Assembly: GCA_016791465.1 (NCBI GenBank)
Contig: JAEUWE010000283.1
Coordinates: 1-21,563, forward strand
Length of the DNA stretch: 21,563 bases
Direction: 5' to 3'
Source: Pseudobdellovibrionaceae bacterium
GTDB lineage: Bacteria; Bdellovibrionota; Bdellovibrionia; Bdellovibrionales; JAMPXM01
Numbering within the stretch: the first letter of the stretch is position 1; every line of letters starts with the position of its first letter. The translations under genes were made by a program, and so were the position numbers. Positions 15,642 to 21,563 of the stretch are shown piece by piece. Under the pieces are notes generated by a model. It ran no database searches. It saw only the letters and a list, made by a program, of their open reading frames with translations, and was not told where the DNA came from.

Positions 15642-15731
15642 TGGCGGAGGCTGTGAGATTCGAACTCACGGTAGGTGTTACCCTACACACGCTTTCCAAG
15701 CGTGCGCCTTAAGCCACTCGGCCAAACCTCC
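15642..15731 (-). tRNA. tRNA-Ser (anticodon GGA)
   Basis: The minus strand reads GGAGGTT as the 5' acceptor, pairing with AGCCTCC at the 3' side with one G-U pair. It is followed by discriminator G and an encoded CCA. The anticodon arm has CTTGGAAAG, giving anticodon GGA for UCC/UCU codons. The long variable arm (GTGTAGGGTAACACCTAC) and the T arm GTGAG-TTCGAAT-CTCAC are typical of serine tRNAs. Length is 90 bases with CCA. A short T run follows the 3' end. The 3' end faces the Hachiman island, and serS lies about 570 bases away on the other strand. Confidence 0.96.
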
Positions 15732-15903
15732 GCATAGAACTAGAACTTCAAGATATGCCAAAGCCAGTGGGTAGAGTCACGCCGGCAGCTGGGCGTTTGT
15801 CGTAGAGCAATGCGTTGCACAATCGAATTCGCCGCTCAGATGTTTACGTTTCGCCGAATTCTTGGGTCAATCAATACAAGTACAAAATAATCGGGAGATG
15901 AAC

Positions 15904-16245
15904 ATGAGCGGCAAGGCACCGAAGGCGACAAAAAAACCGATAAAGGCTGCGGCTCCAGCCCCACGCCAACGCGCGCGGGGACTGCGTTTTGCGCCGGATC
16001 CCGGCACCTTGGCTGAAATCGGCATTCGGCTGATGGGGGGGCGCAATGCGACCCATTTTGGCCTGGTATTGAATGAGTCGACGACAGGCTGTGCAATTGT
16101 CTTGGCCACGAAAGATAAGTTTCACGAAGGCATGTGGTGCCTGTGTCGCGTGGGCCGTCTGCCCGAGTGTGAAGCCGAAGTTCGATGGGTCAAAGCGCTT
16201 GAGCCGGGCCTTATCAAAATCGGCATCAAGTACCTCATCGATTGA
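15904..16245 (+). CDS. PilZ-domain protein, likely cyclic di-GMP receptor
   Basis: This is a small cytoplasmic protein with both parts of the PilZ cyclic di-GMP binding signature: RQRAR (RxxxR, residues 21-25) and NESTTG ([D/N]xSxxG, residues 57-62). A beta-rich remainder includes CEAEVRWVKA and IKIGIKYL, the usual PilZ C-terminal strands. The first 20 residues are Lys/Ala/Pro rich and flexible. I chose ATG 15904 because GGGAG lies about six bases upstream. The ATG at 15898 is too close to that site and the TTG/ATG options further up lack one. Length is 113 aa, the size of a stand-alone PilZ protein. It sits between tRNA-Ser and serS. Its output partner is not evident. Confidence 0.75.
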   Translation: MSGKAPKATKKPIKAAAPAPRQRARGLRFAPDPGTLAEIGIRLMGGRNATHFGLVLNESTTGCAIVLATKDKFHEGMWCLCRVGRLPECEAEVRWVKALEPGLIKIGIKYLID

Positions 16246-16269
16246 GTCTAAGGCCTATTCCGATATAGA
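16242..16269 (+). promoter_or_regulatory. Candidate sigma-70-type promoter for serS
   Basis: TTGAGT (16242-16247) and TATAGA (16264-16269) are separated by 16 bases and lie about 36 bases before the serS ATG. The -35 overlaps the PilZ stop codon. A leader of about 28 bases would include the GGAG ribosome binding site at 16292. Confidence 0.4.
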
Positions 16270-16304
16270 ATCAGCGCTTACACACCTCATTTCGGAGACG
16301 CGCC

Positions 16305-17567
16305 ATGCTTGACCTTAAGTTCATTCGTGAAAATCCAGACGCCGTAAAGACGGCGGTAAAGCAGAAACGCGTCGGACTGAATGTTGATGAACTTCTTGCG
16401 GCTGATCAGGCTTTGCTCGAGCTCAAAAAGAAAAATCAGGCCCTCAATGAGGAGCGCAATGCGAACTCGAAGAAAATGAAAGGCGCCTCTGCTGAAGAGC
16501 GAGAGGCTGTTATCAAGCGCGGCCGTGAGATCGGGCAAGAGATTGATCAGCTCAAAGAGGCCACCGACGCCGCAGAAAAAACTCTTCAGGCCTATCTGAT
16601 GCTGGTGCCGATGATTCCATCTCCGGACTCACCAATCGGCCCCGATGAGTCGGGCAATGTCGAAGTCAAAACATGGGGCAAGAAACCCGAATTCGCCTTT
16701 AAGCCGAAAGATCATGTCGAAATCATCAACGCCCGCGGTTGGGCGGATATGGAGCGAATCGCAGCCGTGGCGGGCTCGCGAAGCTATTCACTCAAGGGCG
16801 ATTTGGTTTTGCTTGAGCACTCGATCTTGCGTTTTAGCCTCGAGAAGCTGAAGGCCAAGGGCTTTACACTAATCACCGTTCCGGCCATGGCGCGTGAGCA
16901 CGCGTTCATCGGCACAGGGCATTTTCCAACGGGCCGCGATCAGGTTTACTACCTTCCCGAGGACGACATCTACCTTGCGGGAACCGCCGAAGTGCCGCTG
17001 AACGCTCTGCATGCTGGCGAAATTTTGAGCGAAGACCAGTTGCCGATTCTCTACGGTGGAGTTTCGCCGTGTTTCCGCCGCGAGGCGGGGAGTGCGGGGC
17101 GCGATGTTCGCGGTTTGATTCGTGTGCACCAGTTCAACAAAGTTGAACAGTACATCCTTTGCAAAAACGATCCTGAGGAGAGCAGTCGACTCCACAAACT
17201 CCTTCTGCAAACGTCTGAAGAAATTCTGCAGGAGTTGGAGCTTCACTATCGCGTGGTTGAGGTCTGCACTGGCGATATGGGGGCAGGTAAGTTCAAGATG
17301 TTCGATATCGAATCTTGGGTGCCGAGCGAGAACTTGTTCCGCGAAACACACTCCTGCTCGAATCTTCACGATTGGCAGGCGCGCCGAACAAATCTGCGCT
17401 ATCGCGATCGCGAGGGGACGGTTCGTTTTGTCCACACATTGAACAATACGGCGATTGCGACTCCTCGTTGCCTCGTACCGTTCCTTGAACAGCATCAGCA
17501 GGTGGATGGCACCATTCGTATACCAAAGGCTCTGCAAAACTGGATGGGTGGCGCGACTGCGCTCTAG
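16305..17567 (+). CDS. serS: Seryl-tRNA synthetase
   Basis: This enzyme charges tRNA-Ser with serine. The N-terminus MLDLKFIRENPDAVK is the standard SerRS opening and leads into the long antiparallel coiled-coil arm (about 30-100) that grips the tRNA-Ser variable arm. Class II motif 2 is visible as SPCFRREAGSAGRDVRGL with the following HQFNKVEQ. Motif 3 is the C-terminal block with TLNNTAIATPRCLVPFLEQ, slightly different from the usual TLNGSALAVGR form. Length (420 aa) is normal. GGAGA lies about eight bases before the ATG. It is followed by a strong bidirectional terminator. Confidence 0.97.
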   Translation: MLDLKFIRENPDAVKTAVKQKRVGLNVDELLAADQALLELKKKNQALNEERNANSKKMKGASAEEREAVIKRGREIGQEIDQLKEATDAAEKTLQAYLMLVPMIPSPDSPIGPDESGNVEVKTWGKKPEFAFKPKDHVEIINARGWADMERIAAVAGSRSYSLKGDLVLLEHSILRFSLEKLKAKGFTLITVPAMAREHAFIGTGHFPTGRDQVYYLPEDDIYLAGTAEVPLNALHAGEILSEDQLPILYGGVSPCFRREAGSAGRDVRGLIRVHQFNKVEQYILCKNDPEESSRLHKLLLQTSEEILQELELHYRVVEVCTGDMGAGKFKMFDIESWVPSENLFRETHSCSNLHDWQARRTNLRYRDREGTVRFVHTLNNTAIATPRCLVPFLEQHQQVDGTIRIPKALQNWMGGATAL

Positions 17568-17582
17568 TCTGCGAGTCGAAAA

Positions 17583-17617
17583 TAAAAAGGGTGATCTGCT
17601 TTCGCAGACCACCCTTT
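17583..17617. terminator. Bidirectional intrinsic terminator between serS and the convergent exported-protein gene
   Basis: AAAAGGGTGATCTGC pairs with GCAGACCACCCTTTT across a TTTC loop with a single A-C mismatch. The stem ends in T runs on both strands, so it can end transcription of serS (+) and of the minus-strand gene ending at 17646. Confidence 0.88.
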
Positions 17618-17629
17618 TGCTCGGGACAG

Positions 17630-17647
17630 AACGCCCTTCGGGGGGTT
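17630..17647 (-). other. Small UUCG-type hairpin at the 3' end of the minus-strand gene
   Basis: AACGCCC and GGGGGTT pair with one mismatch around TTCG on the + strand (CGAA on the minus strand). The hairpin begins at the stop codon of the minus-strand gene and lies ahead of the larger terminator. It may add mRNA 3'-end stability. Confidence 0.35.
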
Positions 17648-18380
17648 AGAGAACGTCGATCAGAGTATTGATCGACTTCGCGTTCGCCGAGCGAACATGC
17701 ATGAGATAACGTCCGTTCGGGATGAAGTTCACGATTGTGCTGCTGTTGAAGGGGAATGACCCATCTTTGCAATCGCGGCGTTTTTCAACTTTAGCGATTG
17801 GCTGCACAACAACTACATCTTTCTGGACTCCAACGCGGACTTCGTCGAGCGACATACAGTTGTTCGGGAAGTTTCCAACGATCATCAGCTCGCCGCTGCC
17901 AGTTCCAGCTTTAAAGAAAGCCTGAGAAACCGGGGCATAAGTGAAGTCATCTGGAGCATCAGTAGTTGCAGCAGCAACTGGGATTTTTCCCAGAACTGCG
18001 CCATCAGTCGCTTGAACAAGCTCGTAGACGCCAGCTTTCAACATGCCAAGGCTCACAACGCGATCAAATGGCATGATCATCTGAGCGCAGAGGCGCTGCG
18101 GGAACATGTAGGCCGCGGGTCCAACGAAAACTTTGCGCTGATCATGATCAACCGCAACTTGGATATCAGCTGGTCGCCAGCAGGAGCTCGAGAACATTCC
18201 CTCAAGAACGACCTCGACATCGTCGTTGGAGTCAAAGCCAACAGGGATGTAGGCGTGTGTGTAAGCGGCTGGAATCTTTTGTGGCTCAACAGGACCCGGC
18301 ACAGTTTGGCCAAAGGCTGCTGAAGTTATCGAAGCGGTAGCCAACATTGTGAACGCAAGTGTGAGAACGAATTTTCTCAT
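17646..18380 (-). CDS. Exported protein of two repeated Cys-containing domains
   Basis: Unrecognised family. The start is ATG 18380, with AGGGGG about eight bases upstream. A further in-frame ATG at 18440 would place an extra stretch ahead of the signal peptide and lacks a ribosome binding site. Residues 1-24 form a Sec signal (MRKFVLTLAFTMLA to AFGQ). The mature protein contains two copies of one pattern, about residues 54-123 and 163-230. Each has a hydrophobic strand, GxF, a Cys, a V-x-V strand, PxA, RxC, a PF, and G-x-Y. The Cys pairs are 67/98 and 175/204, likely one disulfide per copy. The beta-rich repeat suggests a periplasmic or surface binding protein. It is transcribed in the same direction as tadA but 174 bases from it, so probably separately. 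Confidence 0.75.
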   Translation of the reverse strand: MRKFVLTLAFTMLATASITSAAFGQTVPGPVEPQKIPAAYTHAYIPVGFDSNDDVEVVLEGMFSSSCWRPADIQVAVDHDQRKVFVGPAAYMFPQRLCAQMIMPFDRVVSLGMLKAGVYELVQATDGAVLGKIPVAAATTDAPDDFTYAPVSQAFFKAGTGSGELMIVGNFPNNCMSLDEVRVGVQKDVVVVQPIAKVEKRRDCKDGSFPFNSSTIVNFIPNGRYLMHVRSANAKSINTLIDVL

Positions 18381-18496
18381 CTGAAACCCCCTTTTGATAC
18401 CCAACTGTATTTCAACGAACGAGCCAACTAAGCAAGACATTCATCTCGAAGCTGCTGGTCGCTCGCCTAGTTTTTACAATGCTGACGCGGAGCTAA

Positions 18497-18524
18497 GGGA
18501 CGGGATGTCTCAAAATGGGACGGG
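18497..18524. repeat. Direct repeat GGGACGGG, 20-bp period
   Basis: GGGACGGG occurs at 18497-18504 and again at 18517-18524, exactly 20 bases (two helical turns) apart. It lies in the 174-bp gap upstream of the minus-strand exported-protein gene. The spacing would place two protein-binding sites on the same face of the DNA. It may equally be chance in a G-rich stretch. Confidence 0.35.
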
Positions 18525-18554
18525 CCATGCTCCAGCTGCGGGGCGCCATTTTCT

Positions 18555-19034
18555 CTATTGATCAGTCTGTTTTCGGCGCGAAGCGAAGAAGTCAGAGAGG
18601 ATTTTTCCACAAGCGTCGGCTTCGACTCCGCCTGTGACGTTGGGTCGGTGATTGAGGCGGGCGTCCGATAGAATTTGGTAAAGTGATTCGACGGCACCTG
18701 CTTTTTTGTCCGTCGCGCCGTAGACCACGCGATCAAGGCGCGAGTGAACAATGGCACCGGCGCACATTACGCAGGGCTCCAGAGTGACGTAAAGCGTGCA
18801 GCCTGTGAGTCGCCAGCGACCGAGGCGGCGTGCAGCGTCTTCGATCACTCGAATTTCGGCGTGACCCAGTGGATTCATGGCGAGTTCTTTGAGGTTTCCG
18901 GTGGAGGCAATAATGGCACCATCGGCGACAATCAGGGCCCCGACCGGAACCTCTCCGCGAAGGGCCGCAGCTTCGGCCTCGCGGAGGGCCAGCGCCATCC
19001 ACTCGGTATCGGCTTCGCGTCTTTGATCGCTCAT
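18555..19034 (-). CDS. tadA: tRNA-specific adenosine deaminase TadA
   Basis: TadA converts adenosine 34 to inosine in tRNA-Arg(ACG). The zinc deaminase motifs are both present: GHAEIR (His ligand and catalytic Glu) and LEPCVMCAGA (two Cys ligands). GEVPVGALIV near the N-terminus and HSRLDRVVYGA after the PCxxC motif match the family. Length (159 aa) is normal. The start at 19034 gives the expected N-terminus; the nearest GGAG is 12 bases upstream, so the ribosome binding site is weak. It is divergent from rpsU across a 175-bp gap. Confidence 0.95.
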   Translation of the reverse strand: MSDQRREADTEWMALALREAEAAALRGEVPVGALIVADGAIIASTGNLKELAMNPLGHAEIRVIEDAARRLGRWRLTGCTLYVTLEPCVMCAGAIVHSRLDRVVYGATDKKAGAVESLYQILSDARLNHRPNVTGGVEADACGKILSDFFASRRKQTDQ

Positions 19035-19209
19035 GGCTTGTTCACTCCAAAGGCCTTTAGTTCATGTTAAGACTGGTAATAACAGCATCTTGATGCGCAG
19101 TACCAGGGCCGTTGGTTGGAGCTAAGCAGAAGAAAGTGCTTTGTCAACCCAATGGGGGCGTGTTACGTCCAATACTCCTGATAAGGAACTGAAGGGCAGG
19201 TGATTTTCA

Positions 19210-19407
19210 ATGGCACTCGTTAAGTTACGCGATAATGAAAGTTTTGAAGCAGCGTTTCGTCGCTTCAAGAAGTCGTGCGAAAAAGCGGGTATCCTGTCCG
19301 AAGTTAAAAAGCGTGAGCACTTCGAAAAACCAAGCGTTCGCTTGAAAAAGAAGTCGATCTCGGCGCGCAAGCGTCTTGCTAAAAAACAACGGAAATTCAA
19401 CGACTGA
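19210..19407 (+). CDS. rpsU: 30S ribosomal protein S21
   Basis: This is a small basic ribosomal protein that helps the 30S subunit pair with mRNA. MALVKLRDNESFEAAFRRFKK and the Lys/Arg-rich C-terminus (KKSISARKRLAKKQRK) are characteristic. At 65 aa it is of normal length. AGGTGA sits about seven bases before the ATG. It heads the rpsU-yqeY-dnaG run, the classical macromolecular-synthesis grouping, but is separated from yqeY by a strong terminator, which would let it be expressed at a higher level. Confidence 0.95.
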   Translation: MALVKLRDNESFEAAFRRFKKSCEKAGILSEVKKREHFEKPSVRLKKKSISARKRLAKKQRKFND

Positions 19408-19446
19408 TCGTCGTCTAAACGGCATTGCGATCAAGTTGAATGCAAA

Positions 19447-19471
19447 GGAGCCGGGCAACCGGCTCTTTTTG
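19447..19471 (+). terminator. Intrinsic terminator after rpsU
   Basis: GAGCCGG pairs perfectly with CCGGCTC around GCAA, followed by TTTTTG. It lies about 40 bases after the rpsU stop and 42 before the yqeY ATG, so it probably attenuates read-through into yqeY and dnaG. Confidence 0.9.
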
Positions 19472-19511
19472 TTGGTGCTAGTTCTTGGTGTTCATTTTTT
19501 GAGGAGGTTCC

Positions 19512-19964
19512 ATGGGACTTCGTGAGCAGATCTCAACTGATATTAAAGACGCAATGAGAGCCAAAGAGATGGCGAAGCTCAATGCGCTTCGAATGGTGCA
19601 GTCCGCATTTAAGAATCGTGAAATTGAACTGCGTCCAGAGCCAATGAGCGAAGAGGAGTGCCTCTCCGTTGTCAAAAAGCTTGTGAAGCAACGAAAAGAG
19701 TCGATTGAGCAATACTTGGCGGCAAAACGCCAAGACCTGGTCGACGCCGAATCGGCTGAATTGAAGTTGCTCGAGGCCTATTTGCCAGCGCAGATGTCGC
19801 GTGAGCAGATTGAGAAGATTGTGCTTGAGGTTGTGGCTTCAACTGGCGCTAAGACCATCAAGGATATGGGCTCGGTGATGAAAGAGGTACAGGCTCGCAC
19901 GGCGGGTTCGGCCGACAACAAAATCGTCAGCGAGATCATCAAATCCAAATTGAGCGGCAATTAA
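19512..19964 (+). CDS. yqeY: GatB/YqeY domain protein
   Basis: This is a stand-alone YqeY protein, related to the C-terminal helical domain of the amidotransferase subunit GatB. Its role is not firmly known; tRNA binding is usually proposed. Recognisable parts are MGLREQISTDIKDAMRAKE at the start, KQRKESIEQYLAAKRQDL in the middle, LEAYLPAQMSREQIE, and the closing DNKIVSEIIKSKL. Length (150 aa) is typical. GAGGAGG about six bases before the ATG fixes the start. dnaG begins four bases after its stop. Confidence 0.92.
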   Translation: MGLREQISTDIKDAMRAKEMAKLNALRMVQSAFKNREIELRPEPMSEEECLSVVKKLVKQRKESIEQYLAAKRQDLVDAESAELKLLEAYLPAQMSREQIEKIVLEVVASTGAKTIKDMGSVMKEVQARTAGSADNKIVSEIIKSKLSGN

Positions 19965-19968
19965 GCCT

Positions 19969-21563
19969 ATGCGGTTCTCTCCAGACTTCGTCGAGAAGGT
20001 TCGCGAGGCGAACAACATCGTCGACGTGATCGCCCCGTACACCCAGTTGCGGTCGACGGGGGCGAACTTTATGGGGCGATGTCCGTTTCCAGACCATAAC
20101 GACAAAACGGCCAGCTTTTCGGTCAGCGAAGACAAGCAGCTCTACAACTGTTTTGGCTGCAAAAAGTCTGGCAATATCTTTACGTTTCTGCAGACGTTCA
20201 ACGGCTACGCATTTCCTGAAGCGATCGAGTTTCTCGCCAAACGTGCGAATATTGCGCTTCCTGAGCGCGATGAAGATCCTCGTGAGAAGCGCGCGCGTGA
20301 GCTTCGCGACGGTGTACTTTCGGCCAATCGGCTGGCGAGCTCGTATTTTCAAGATCGCTTTTCAAAGCTGCCACCAGGGCACCCTGTTCGTATCTATACG
20401 GCTGGGCGGCAGCTGACCGAAGAGTTAATCGAGCTCTTTGGTATTGGCTATTCTCCCGATGAGTGGCACGGCCTGGCGCAGCTGTTTCGCGCTCGCAAGA
20501 TTCCGCTTGAGGTCGGCGAGCGCGGTGGGCTTTTGAAGCGCTCGACGCGGGCCGGAGCTCCAGAGTCGCATTTCGATCTTTTTCGCGGGCGTTTGATGTT
20601 TCCGATCGTGACCACGGCCGGTGAGACCGTTGGTTTTGGAGGTCGCGTCGTTGGTGAGGGGGAGCCCAAGTACCTGAACTCTCCCGAAACACCGGTTTTT
20701 CACAAAGGTAAGATTCTTTATGGCCTGAATGTCACTGCCCGTTACATCCGTTCGATGGATGAAGCGGTGATTGTGGAGGGCTACATGGATGCGGTCTCGC
20801 TTTACGGGGCGGGCGTGACCAATGTCGCCGCGATTTTGGGGACGGCGTTCACTCCTGATCATGGGCGCCTGCTTCGGCGTATGACACCGAACGTGGTGAT
20901 GCTGCTTGATGGCGATCGGGCCGGGATTCAGGGGGCCGAGCGAAGCTTGGCGGCGCTGTTGATGTCGGATTTGCGGCCCCGCGGTGTGATTTTGCCAGAC
21001 GGAATGGATCCCGATGATTTTATTCGGGAGCGTGGGGTTGAGGCACTTCGCGAGCTGATTCGCGGAGCGGGGGACCTCTTCACGATTTTGCTGACGCGGC
21101 ATTGGATGGAGGGGTACCGCAATACCGCTCAGGATAAACTTCGAGTTGTTGAAGCGGCGGCGCAAACGTTGGCCGCTGCGGGCTCAGCGCTTTTTGATAA
21201 GCCGATTCTTGACCTGTTTTGTTCAGAGATGGCTCGATTTCTCGATGTCGAGGCCGCGTGGATCAAGAAAACCTTGCTTGGATCGCTGGCGGGGCGACCG
21301 GGGATGCAGCCTTCGGGGCCGGCACCGGTTGGTGCAGCAAAGCTTGGGCCAAAATTTTCAGTTCGATCGGGCGACGATGTTGCTCCCGAAGAGGTATTGC
21401 TCGAGCGCGAAGATCTCTATGGGCAGCAGATTGATCTTGAGGGTATTAGCCGAGAAGAGTTGGTTGCGCTTTCGCTTGTTTTGCAGAGCAAACACCTCAT
21501 GCAAGATCTGAGCGAGGCGAGTCGTGATTGGTCAAAATCGGGTGCTTCAAAAGAGGATCATCC
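19969..21563 (+). CDS. dnaG: DNA primase DnaG, 3' end outside the window
   Basis: This enzyme makes RNA primers at the replication fork. The reading frame from ATG 19969 stays open for 531 codons to the window edge. The N-terminal zinc ribbon has C38, H43, C61 and C64. The first pair is spaced CPFPDH, two residues longer than the common CPFH. The core domain carries GRLMFPI and the FGGR motif. The TOPRIM domain shows the acidic residues of IVEGYMDA and of LLDGDRAG, and later DPDDFIRERG. The C-terminal helicase-interaction region begins about residue 440 and is cut off. It starts four bases after yqeY with only a poor ribosome binding site, so it is likely coupled to yqeY. Confidence 0.96.
   Translation, partial: MRFSPDFVEKVREANNIVDVIAPYTQLRSTGANFMGRCPFPDHNDKTASFSVSEDKQLYNCFGCKKSGNIFTFLQTFNGYAFPEAIEFLAKRANIALPERDEDPREKRARELRDGVLSANRLASSYFQDRFSKLPPGHPVRIYTAGRQLTEELIELFGIGYSPDEWHGLAQLFRARKIPLEVGERGGLLKRSTRAGAPESHFDLFRGRLMFPIVTTAGETVGFGGRVVGEGEPKYLNSPETPVFHKGKILYGLNVTARYIRSMDEAVIVEGYMDAVSLYGAGVTNVAAILGTAFTPDHGRLLRRMTPNVVMLLDGDRAGIQGAERSLAALLMSDLRPRGVILPDGMDPDDFIRERGVEALRELIRGAGDLFTILLTRHWMEGYRNTAQDKLRVVEAAAQTLAAAGSALFDKPILDLFCSEMARFLDVEAAWIKKTLLGSLAGRPGMQPSGPAPVGAAKLGPKFSVRSGDDVAPEEVLLEREDLYGQQIDLEGISREELVALSLVLQSKHLMQDLSEASRDWSKSGASKEDH

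Noticed and set aside
15344..15712. 122-aa + strand ORF after hamB
   Set aside because: It overlaps the 69-aa coupled gene in another frame and runs into the tRNA-Ser gene. Its tail is antisense tRNA.
16869..17612. 247-aa minus-strand ORF
   Set aside because: It is antisense to serS, whose class II synthetase motifs are certain.
20425..21165. 246-aa minus-strand ORF
   Set aside because: It is antisense to dnaG, rich in Arg/Pro/Gln as expected from a reversed reading frame, and has no domain or ribosome binding site.
1..21563. CRISPR arrays, rRNA genes or insertion sequences
   Set aside because: No regularly spaced repeats, rRNA segments, transposase motifs or terminal inverted repeats were seen by eye.

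Overview
The window reads as ordinary chromosome of a Gram-negative bacterium with roughly even base composition. It carries one small accessory island and one unusual signalling gene cluster. The best guess is a member of the Bdellovibrionota (Bdellovibrio-like). This rests on an rpsU-yqeY-dnaG run, many secreted proteins without close namesakes, and an integrase remnant of a type I associate with that group. It is an inference from recalled families, not from a search.

Layout. (1) 2-955: the 3' part of a fumarylacetoacetate hydrolase family gene, cut by the left edge. (2) 1065-7833: four tightly packed + strand genes. They encode a large exported protein with an EF-hand-like loop and an HExxH motif, a membrane class III nucleotide cyclase with an extracytoplasmic domain, an unknown 229-aa protein, and a potassium channel with a C-terminal cyclic-nucleotide-binding domain. 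The cyclase and channel together suggest a cyclic-nucleotide circuit controlling ion flux, and this is the strongest candidate here for an undescribed system. (3) 10443-7824, minus strand: a DTW-domain tRNA-modifying enzyme, a DbpA-type rRNA helicase and a membrane-anchored LuxR-type regulator, in operon spacing. (4) 10493-11097: a small exported Cys-rich protein and a second overlapping ORF, either a coupled pair or one frameshifted gene.

(5) 11226-15731: an accessory island. It has a decayed tyrosine recombinase, then a two-gene Hachiman-type anti-phage system (HamA nuclease and HamB helicase), a 69-aa protein coupled to hamB, and finally tRNA-Ser(GGA), whose 3' end faces the island. (6) 15904-17567: a PilZ-domain protein and serS. 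(7) 17646-19034, minus strand: an exported protein made of two copies of one domain, and tadA. (8) 19210-21563: rpsU, a strong intrinsic terminator, yqeY and dnaG, which runs off the right edge.

How the parts work together: regions 3, 6, 7 and 8 are mostly translation, RNA-modification and replication housekeeping. Region 2 looks like envelope sensing coupled to second-messenger output. Region 5 is acquired defence. Two second-messenger types are implied within about 14 kb: a cyclic mononucleotide (cyclase and channel) and cyclic di-GMP (PilZ).
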